A DNA stretch of 64,000 nucleotides from Paramyrothecium sp. XJ0827 (Eukaryota; Ascomycota; Sordariomycetes; Hypocreales; Stachybotryaceae), in contig JAJFPB010000003.1 in assembly GCA_020881915.1 (NCBI GenBank), forward strand, positions 2,170,001-2,234,000, read 5' to 3'. Numbering within the stretch: position 1 is the stretch's first letter; each line of letters begins with the position of its first letter. Made by a program: the position numbers and the translations under genes. The notes below the pieces were generated by a model. It saw nothing but the letters and a program-made list of their open reading frames with translations. It was not told the DNA's origin and ran no database searches. This document shows, in pieces, positions 57,082 through 64,000 of the stretch.

Positions 57082-58550
57082 ATGATACATACGAGCATTC
57101 GTCGCGGGTTTCCAGTCCTGTGTCTGCACCTTTGGAAGCACTCTTCAAAGCGTCGCCTCCGCCTCCGCCTACTCAACTGCTTTTCGGCTAGGTCCTACAG
57201 CTCAAACATGACAGTAGATACATACGCGTGCGATATTGACGCGGAGCCGCTTCACCGTTACAGACCGGGAGGTTATCATCCAATGGTGCTTGGTGACCTC
57301 CTCGGTCACGGCCGATACAAAATTATCCACAAAATGGGCTGGGGCAGTTATGCTACAACCTGGACTGCCAAAGACCAGAAGTACAATTTCCAACTAGAAC
57401 CCATAGAAAAACAAGAATATCTACTTACGTTCTCACAGGACAGGTCAATATGTTGCTGTCAAAATCTCAGTTTCCGACATAGCGCACCATCGCGAGCTTG
57501 AGGTTCTTCGAGCACTATCTGGCTTTCCCAACAACCAACCTGGGGCTTCTAGTTGTTGCAACATATTAGACTATTTTACCATTGTTGGTCCAAACGGATT
57601 TCATGACTGCCTTGTGCTGGAGCTTCTAGGTCCTAGCGTGGCAGACATTGTTGAATCGTGCTGTACAGATGATAGACTATCTGCCGACCTTGCTAAATCT
57701 ATCTCACGTCAAGCCCTACAAGGACTTGACTTCCTTGCTCGAAATGGGATCGCCCATGGAGGTAGAGTCACATATCTCGAGTGTGTGATCTGCACTGTAT
57801 TGACTTTTGCTGTTAGATATCCACACTCGGAATTTGGCTATTCAAATCCCCAACGTACAAAACTGGACCGAGGATTGCTTTTATGACAAGCTTGGAACCC
57901 CTGAGACAGCCGCAGTAGGCGCACTTGACGGCGAGCCGTTGACGAGCAGTATCCCTCCTTACCTTGTTCGACCTGTTCGGGTTTCTCTCAAGCATACCCC
58001 CCTTTCATCTCTTGCAGTCAAGATAATTGATTTCGGTGAAGCTTTCCTTGAAGGGAACGCCCCATCCACATTACACACTCCGCTTTCCGTACGCGCTCCA
58101 GAAGTTATCTTCGGAGACACACTGGACAAACGAGTTGACTTGTGGAGTGCTGGTTGCATGGTAAGACATCGTATCAAAACGTTGTGAAAGAGAGGAGATT
58201 AACTCTAATCTAAGGTATTCGAACTCGTTACAGGCCAGCCTCCCTTCGATGCTATAATGACAACGCCGCCAGAACTTGTTCAGCAAATGCTCGAGTTTGA
58301 TAGAAATGGCCTACCCGCACGGTGGCTGAAAAAATGGCAGGAGATGGAGGCGAAGATCCGTCCTCATGAGCCGATGTATACAGTGCAGCAATGGCTGGAG
58401 GAGGTTTATTTCGAAAACGATAGAGAAAAGGGTTTCACGGCATCTGATATCGGACAAGTGGGCGAGCTCGTTTCGAGCATGCTCAAGCTTGAGCCATCTC
58501 GCAGAGCCACGGCAAGTCAAGTCTTGAACAATGCTTGGTTCGAGGAATGA
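57082..58550 (+). CDS. SRPK-like protein kinase
   Basis: Four exons: 57082-57380, 57439-57761, 57817-58160 and 58215-58550. Introns are 58, 55 and 54 bp, phases 2, 1 and 0, giving 433 residues. Landmarks: RYRPGGYHPM before the domain, as in fungal SRPK-type kinases; a Gly-rich loop MGWGSYATTW; ATP Lys in YVAVKIS (108); the split between lobes with an insert; catalytic loop HGDIHTRN (Asp 208, Asn 213; Gly replaces the Arg of HRD, as usual in this fungal group); metal motif IDFGEAF (Asp 279); APEVIFGD; DLWSAGCM; and a late RRATASQVLNNAWF. Such kinases phosphorylate Ser-Arg-rich targets; many fungi carry numerous copies with unknown targets. The first 40 residues are Arg/Leu/Ser-rich and could direct it to mitochondria; a second Met at 57208 is an alternative start. 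Confidence 0.85.
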
Positions 58551-58981
58551 CGAAAAAGAAAGAAATGTATTCGCGTTTCGGAATAATGGTTGCATGAATT
58601 AGAGAGGACATGCCAGCATCTTGTTTTCTGGGCAGGCGAGGCAGTTTGTTATTAGTGGAGTGCGGCTATTGTGTCATCATGTGGTCCCGCTTTCCCTTTC
58701 TCCCGTCGAGCCATCGTCACGGCTGCAACAAAGGCGGGCATATCTGCTTATGCTGATTCATTGCGTGTTTTGGCCTTCCGAAGGAAAGTTTTCTTCGTTA
58801 CGGAGCACTCGAATACCATGGCACATGAACGGCTCGACCAATACAGAGAGCAACGTGCGAGATACAATATATTCATCCACGTAAACATAAGTATGGACAC
58901 TTTTCAATAAATAACAAGATTGTTCAAATTCCCCGGTCCATCTCTCTGTAGCTCTTGTTCAGATACAGGTTCCCTTTGGCA
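58551..58981. other. Intergenic region between convergent genes
   Basis: Between the 3' ends of the kinase gene and the small secreted-protein gene. No coding support. Confidence 0.45.
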
Positions 58982-59206
58982 TTATCCAGCCGGGCAGTAT
59001 ATCGGGGACCATGCGGAGGCAAGCGTCGCTGCAGCAGTCGAGGTCAAACTGACAATCAGCTGCGCCGAAGTCAGCATATTACAGTCCGTACTCAATGGTG
59101 TTGCCATCTTACTGCCTGGGTCCTGGCAAGGATAGGGCCTATTCGCCTCCTCGGCAAGGACTGGAGCGATCATGCTCAACACGGCTGTGAGCACGACAAG
59201 CTTCAT
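58982..59206 (-). CDS. Candidate small secreted protein (74 aa)
   Basis: Single exon from the ATG at 59206; the frame is open 19 codons upstream, but only this Met yields a clean signal peptide: MKLVVLTAVLSMIAPVLA, cleaved probably before EEANR. The mature part is about 56 residues with three Cys (27, 42, 71) and a Thr/Ala/Ser-rich stretch (SLTSTAAATLASAW). An odd number of Cys leaves one unpaired, or a further exon is missed. No homology recognised. Size and secretion signal fit the broad class of fungal small secreted proteins. Confidence 0.5.
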   Translation of the reverse strand: MKLVVLTAVLSMIAPVLAEEANRPYPCQDPGSKMATPLSTDCNMLTSAQLIVSLTSTAAATLASAWSPIYCPAG

Positions 59207-59796
59207 TGTGTAAGGTATGTAGATGGAAATGTATGTGCATATGGATGTATGGAGTAAGTTCACTGCCAGTGCTTGTGAATCACTACTAACTACTTGTCAC
59301 TTCATGCGCCATAGCTCATCTACACGCAGAGATTGTAGCATGTCTTTTATACCATCGTCTTCACTATTTTCACCGAGTTTCATGACGTACACCTTGACAT
59401 GTTTTCATGCTCTCCCAGCAATGGGTATCCGGCACGATGCTTGCGGTACCGACGTCACAGCTCGAAGCTAGTCCACCCGCTTAACAGATAAGACGGGTTC
59501 TTGATCGTACGAGTTGCCCAACCTCGGAAGCATGACAGACTACGTCGTAAAGCTAACGTGCACAGGTTCCGGTGAGGCAACCACCAAACCGAACCTTTTT
59601 AAAGAAAATTACATTAGACGTGCAGATGAATGAATGAATGCGGAAAGAATAAAAATAAATATAATTAAAAATAAAAAGCCAAAGCTCCTCCGCCTCCTCA
59701 CATTGATAGATATACCTTAGATAGAAGGTGAAGATAAGTCATTGGTGGCAGGCAAAAATATATGGCCGATCGGTTCGTATCGTATTTTATAGGAAT
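59207..59796. other. Intergenic stretch, AT-rich in part
   Basis: No gene. An A/T-rich segment at about 59640-59680 follows a run of TGAATGAATGAATG. Confidence 0.45.
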
Positions 59797-59881
59797 AGCC
59801 CGATGCGGGGGTCGAACCCGCAACCTTGAGATTTCGTGTACTCCTAAGAGTCTCACGCTCTACCGATTGAGCTAACCGGGC
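59797..59881 (-). tRNA. tRNA-Lys (anticodon CUU) with a 12-nt intron
   Basis: On the minus strand, GCCCGGT pairs with ATCGGGC plus discriminator T. D-arm AGCTCAATCGGTAGAGC, anticodon stem TGAGA/TCTCA with loop CTCTTAA, and T-arm GCGGGTTCGACCCCCGC are all present. The anticodon CTT is at 59848-59846. The loop is interrupted after position 37 by GGAGTACACGAA (59844-59833), the normal site of nuclear tRNA introns; the mature length is 73. The A and B box promoter elements are the D- and T-arm sequences themselves. Confidence 0.96.
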
Positions 59882-60540
59882 AGGTTCGCTCGCCGAAGGG
59901 CCACGTGATTGTTGGGGACCAGAATCACAATAGTGACCTAATAGCTGCTGACAATTGCATTTTGCATACCTCCCAACTTGTCTCGTCTGGATGGACCAAC
60001 AGCGCGGCGATGTGGACCATATCCTCCGGCTTGGTGGAATGGGAATTTCGCAATCGCCATTATATATTGCTGAAAGCGGTATCAGAGTAAACAGACGTCA
60101 TTTATCGTACGACAACACCAAAGCCAATCCCACCCCGACCTCACTTCTCTCATCTGAGTTCCGGGGGCTTGGAAAGCTCATTCTTCGTGGAGTTCTCACC
60201 GTCCTAATCCCGACGCCGCTTGCAGATGCTTTTGTCTTCCGTGACTCAACCTTCCAGGACGGTTGATCGCGTGACCTTGTTGGCAGCGACAACTCCATCC
60301 ACCTCCCGGTATGGTTTGCGTAGCCTCCTCGATGGCGTGCGGCGTCAATGCCAGCAGCCTGTTGGTCGGCATGCTTCGGCCAAATGCATCACTACGAGAT
60401 TGGACTCTCTGGAAGTGCGGAGCCAGCTGCAAGACGTAATCATCATGAATTAATTAACAACCGTTCATGGTGGTATCGAAAAGTATGTACAGGCTCAAAG
60501 TCCAAACGCTAGCTTCGTCATCCACGTCGCGACGGCTCTC
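59882..60540. other. Intergenic region, no gene seen
   Basis: Between the tRNA and the 3' end of the surface-protein gene. Overlapping open frames near 60100-60450 on both strands have no support. Confidence 0.45.
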
Positions 60541-61780
60541 TCATGACCTCACCGCAGGCAGCTCGGCTGGGACATACCCTCCCAGCTCGGCTCTGACCGG
60601 CTTCGGCATCCCGTCCATTTCGCTGTGCGGGCTGCCAGCCTTGTGCGGGTGTCCAAAAGCTGCTAGCTCCTGGTACCCAGACTCGCCCAGCTCTGAACGC
60701 GGTAGACTACCATGGCCCGTCTGCATCTCATAGTTGCCGTTGGTCCACTCGCTCGCCGCGTCTTCCTGCCTGATGTAGCCACTGCCGCCGCTGCCGCCGC
60801 CGCCCACGGGCGGGTTGCCATGCTTCTCTCGTCCCTCGCCATTCTGGCTGCTCTCGCGGTGGCGCCGACGTCTTCGCCAGATCAGGAACGCGACTAGTAG
60901 GATCAGGGCGACGGCTGCCACCGCAACGCCTGCGCCAATGCCAGCAGCGGCCCCAGTGCTGAGACCGCCGTCGCCGGAAGAGGTTTGAGAGTCGGACGAA
61001 GGCTGCGGTTCGTTCGTCGTGCTTGCCGCGGTCGGCTCTGATGTTGACCCTGCTGGAGGCTCTTCCGTCGACCCGGGCCTCGGGGCTGACGTTGTCGTCT
61101 CGACATCTGTCGACTGAAAATTGAGCTGGAACATGGGCGCCCACATCGTGTACGTCCGCTCCGTCTCCACCGCACCAGAGGCTTCATCCGAGACTGTGAT
61201 TGTATCCGCTGTCAGCGTTGCCATGGTCGAACCGGCCATGTTCGTTCCGGAGCATGTTGCTGTGGGCACCTCGATGCCATCCGTCGCAACTTGCATGCAC
61301 GTATTGCCGAACCGGTTCGTGCACGTAAATCCTCTAAACATTGCCAGTCAGCGGTTGGTCGTTTCAACCCCCAAGCCGTACACTGCGGTGCCAGACGTAC
61401 TCTGGACAACATCCTATCGCCGTCTCACTCGGGCGAAGGCTAAACTGGATTTCCCATTCCGGTCGTCGGTTGTATTCGGCTGTGCAGGCCGACACATATC
61501 CCGTGGGACAGGCAAGACCCGGCGAGTAGAAGCCCCAGCCCACCATGGGATGGCTTGGCGGCCGATTGACTCTGGTGTTCCTGGGCGGCCAGCACTCATA
61601 GTTGTCTTGCACGGGACTGCCGTTGTTGTTCGGGTCTGGCTCTGCGATACATTTCTGACCTTGGTACAAGCCGTCACACGTGGAGCACACTACAAAGTTG
61701 ACTGTGCAGCTCTGCGGAATCGACCATGTTGTCGTCAGTGAGCCGATGAGCACGCCGGCCTCGCCGGTTCGAACTGCCAT
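60541..61780 (-). CDS. Single-pass cell-surface protein with Ser/Thr-rich stalk
   Basis: Two exons, 61780-61401 and 61333-60541, with a 67-bp intron (GTACGT...GTTTAG, CTGAC branch), phase 2, giving 390 residues. An upstream in-frame ATG at 61807 is an alternative start. Residues 1-200 form a Cys-rich outer domain (IPQSCTVNFVVCSTCDG, ATAIGCC joined across the intron to EGFTCTNRFGNTC). Residues 200-250 are a Ser/Thr/Pro-rich stalk likely to be O-glycosylated. A membrane helix lies at about 254-279 (GIGAGVAVAAVALILLVAFL), followed directly by WRRRRRH and a 110-residue cytosolic tail with a Gly run. This is the common design of fungal wall-sensing or adhesion-type surface proteins. A classical cleavable signal peptide is not obvious at either start, so an upstream exon may be missing. 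Confidence 0.75.
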
Positions 61781-64000
61781 CTTCGCGAAGCGCCCTCTAA
61801 TCCGCACCTTATACCAGGCAGAGTTGCGAGTTGGCTGACGCCGTCACGTCACTTTTGTCTTGGACGAAGAGCCCAAGGTAAGTTGCCGTCACTCCGACAA
61901 TGCTGAGATCGTCGAAAGTGGGCGGCGCCGGGTTTATCAGTAGCCTACTTGTGCCCTGGTCCCAGGACCACAAGTCCAAAGCCCGTAGCACCCATGTTCA
62001 AAGGATCAGTCTAAGCAGGCCTTGCCCGACACCAATTGGCTGCTTCAGGTAAACCATTGACACAAGATGAAGACTTGGAATCCAGCGTCTATTCTCTGTG
62101 TTGGCGGTTGACGTGTGTTTCCCCATTTTGGGCTGCCCTTTGACGAAGGCATCTTTATTACCGTAGATGTTAGCATGAGCATCGGAGACACAGCATTACA
62201 ATCTTATGTTGTTGCTCTCAGCCAGACCATGCCGGGTTTTTGTGTTTGCTTTAAAGCACCGGTGACGGTCGGTCGTGCCCGCTTGGCTTGAGCCTCGTAT
62301 CCACCCTTGAATCCTTGGGGGAGCGGCTGAGCTTCATCGGGCGACACTGAGGCTTGGAAGGGATCAACCCCCCCAATCTGCAACCTGGGTCTGAGAAGCA
62401 TTGTGCTAGTGACAATGGGCCTTCAGTTGGAAGGAATATCAGGCTCGGTGGGCTTGGCGCCTAGAGGTGGTAAGCACGATACTAGCCGGGGTCGCAGGTC
62501 AGTTCTTATGGGCCCAATGTTGATCCCAGTCTCTTGTTAGCTGTCCCTGGTGACTTGACGCATCCCAGAGACAAGTCGGGGATGAGGATTGGCAAGAGTT
62601 CAGTGGGCTTCGCCTGCAGTTTTAGAAAATGACTGACGACTTCTTTCGATGCAGAACTACGGGCAATCATCTCATGGCCGTCGTTCCTACGATTGCGTCT
62701 TCTCATACTCCGCTTCAGACACCTGGAGTCACTTGCTTGAGAGTCTCATCGGCGAATCGCTCTCAGTCATCGCATTCAGTTCTGCCCACCGTTGCCTCTG
62801 TTTTGGTCGTCAAGGCCGTAACCGCTTTGCGTCAAGCCTAGAGGCACTGTGACGAAACGTTTGTTGTTCACCCTGGGCCCAATTGACCAGCGGAAGTTGA
62901 CATGAAGCCTTCCACTAGCCGACATGAGACAAATGCAAAACATTACCAACATGATTGGAGGTTTGCCTTGACCATGTGCAGCCCAGGGCATCGCTACATC
63001 TCCTGAGCCGAGTATTCTGCATCAATCGACCGAGGTGAACCTTGACCGCCAGAGCTGATGGCGCAGAGCACCATTTCTTGCAGCCTTTGGTATGAGTCTG
63101 ACCGGTATCATGAATGTACAGAAAACCTATAGAATCCTGCAACCAATCGGGTTCACGTGGTCCTTTGCCTTCATTGCACAGCGGGTGATGCCTTATCTCC
63201 GTACAAATTGTGTCTTTGCTACAGGGGCAACGGCAAAATCGGTACACCTTGATCGCCCGGGTTTGGGTCTATTCTCTGAACAGCGGGCGTGCTCCATTCT
63301 CGTGGACCCGCAGCCAGCAGGGGTCAGTGAATTTGATCAAGGTCCCTGGTGGAGGCGCATCTGTCAGCTCAGGGATGGCGCAGAAATTGCGGCGGCTACC
63401 GATTCGTGAGAGGGACGAATTTGTAATCCTACCAGTTGTTGAGAATCCCGGGGTACGCCAAGCTCATCGAACGCGTTGCATCACAATTGTGGCGCGAGAA
63501 TAGGGCTGCGCGTAGTAGGGCTGATATGCGAGCCTTGTCGGAACTGCCGTGCTGTGACGACAGCAAACGTCTCCCACTTTCGGTGGAAATTGATAGGCTA
63601 CCCCGGATCCTTAACTTGAAAGCAAACCGCACTCATGCCATGAATAATTGCAGGTATTCAATGAGTTCAACTGATTTTGTGTCATGAGCGCCATGGTATG
63701 CGCAGCTGGGCTAGGGCAGATTGTCTGCATCACCTGAACCCCAGTCAAATGTGGGCGTCTGGTGTTCGAAAGCAGAGCTCTTGTGAAGTCTCCATTCCAA
63801 ATGTAAAGTGGCGCATGATCAGTCATCGTGCAATGCTGAAGTCCCAAAGAGAAGGAAACATGCTGTAGACATTTTTCGCGATCTCAAGACAGGCCGTCGT
63901 GGTTGTGCAATCAACAAATCCAGACTATCACAATTCATTTAATCCTTGCTCAGGGGCTTATTTACTAAGTCTCCGGCGGGCAGGTGTTTTGAACTGGGCT
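61781..64000. other. 2.2-kb stretch at the right end without a supported gene
   Basis: Short open frames occur on both strands, with no signal peptide, domain or convincing splice set. A first exon of the surface-protein gene could lie in the first few hundred bases. Confidence 0.4.

Overview
This is a window of nuclear DNA from a filamentous ascomycete fungus (Pezizomycotina, most likely Sordariomycetes). The evidence is many short GT-AG introns (about 42-176 bp, often with a CTAAC- or CTGAC-like branch site), a recognisable SSK1-type HOG-pathway response regulator, a Bot1/mS45-type mitochondrial ribosomal protein, fungal-type kinases and Clr5/C2H2 and NACHT-ankyrin families, a nuclear tRNA-Lys with an intron, and a Ty3/gypsy retrotransposon destroyed by C-to-T/G-to-A changes of the kind made by RIP. 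Spliced models were built by eye: each keeps the reading frame across every junction, but none has transcript support.

Layout. Positions 1-6000 hold the 5' part of a small membrane-protein gene (minus strand), a gene-free GC-rich stretch, and a small His-rich/Cys-rich protein gene. Positions 6-16 kb are an accessory block: a 1213-residue NOD-like receptor (SEFIR/TIR-like + NACHT + ankyrin), a broken C2H2-Clr5 gene, a caspase-like gene that has lost its active-site His and has no visible ATG, a small single-pass membrane protein, a tiny Cys-containing gene with a TATA box, and a kinase-like protein with DFN in place of DFG. Positions 17.3-25.3 kb are a complete but dead minus-strand gypsy element with 650-bp LTRs and a 5-bp target duplication. 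It sits in a gene-poor zone (about 16-29 kb) that also holds one candidate small secreted protein.

From 29 kb on the window returns to ordinary gene-rich DNA: F-box protein, tyrosine phosphatase, mS45, SSK1, CCDC97/DUF2052 protein, a membrane protein of unknown function, an intracellular GH43 glycosidase, a long class-3 lipase, a tail-anchored protein, several lineage-type hypothetical genes, an SRPK-like kinase, a small secreted protein, tRNA-Lys(CUU) and a single-pass cell-surface protein with a Ser/Thr-rich stalk.

How the genes relate. The conserved part is a set of unrelated housekeeping genes. The 6-16 kb block is different. Sensor-type (NLR), caspase-fold, small membrane and kinase-like genes are packed next to pseudogenes and a transposon, which is what a rapidly turning-over fungal self/non-self or cell-death locus would look like. 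That joint function is inference, not shown by the sequence.
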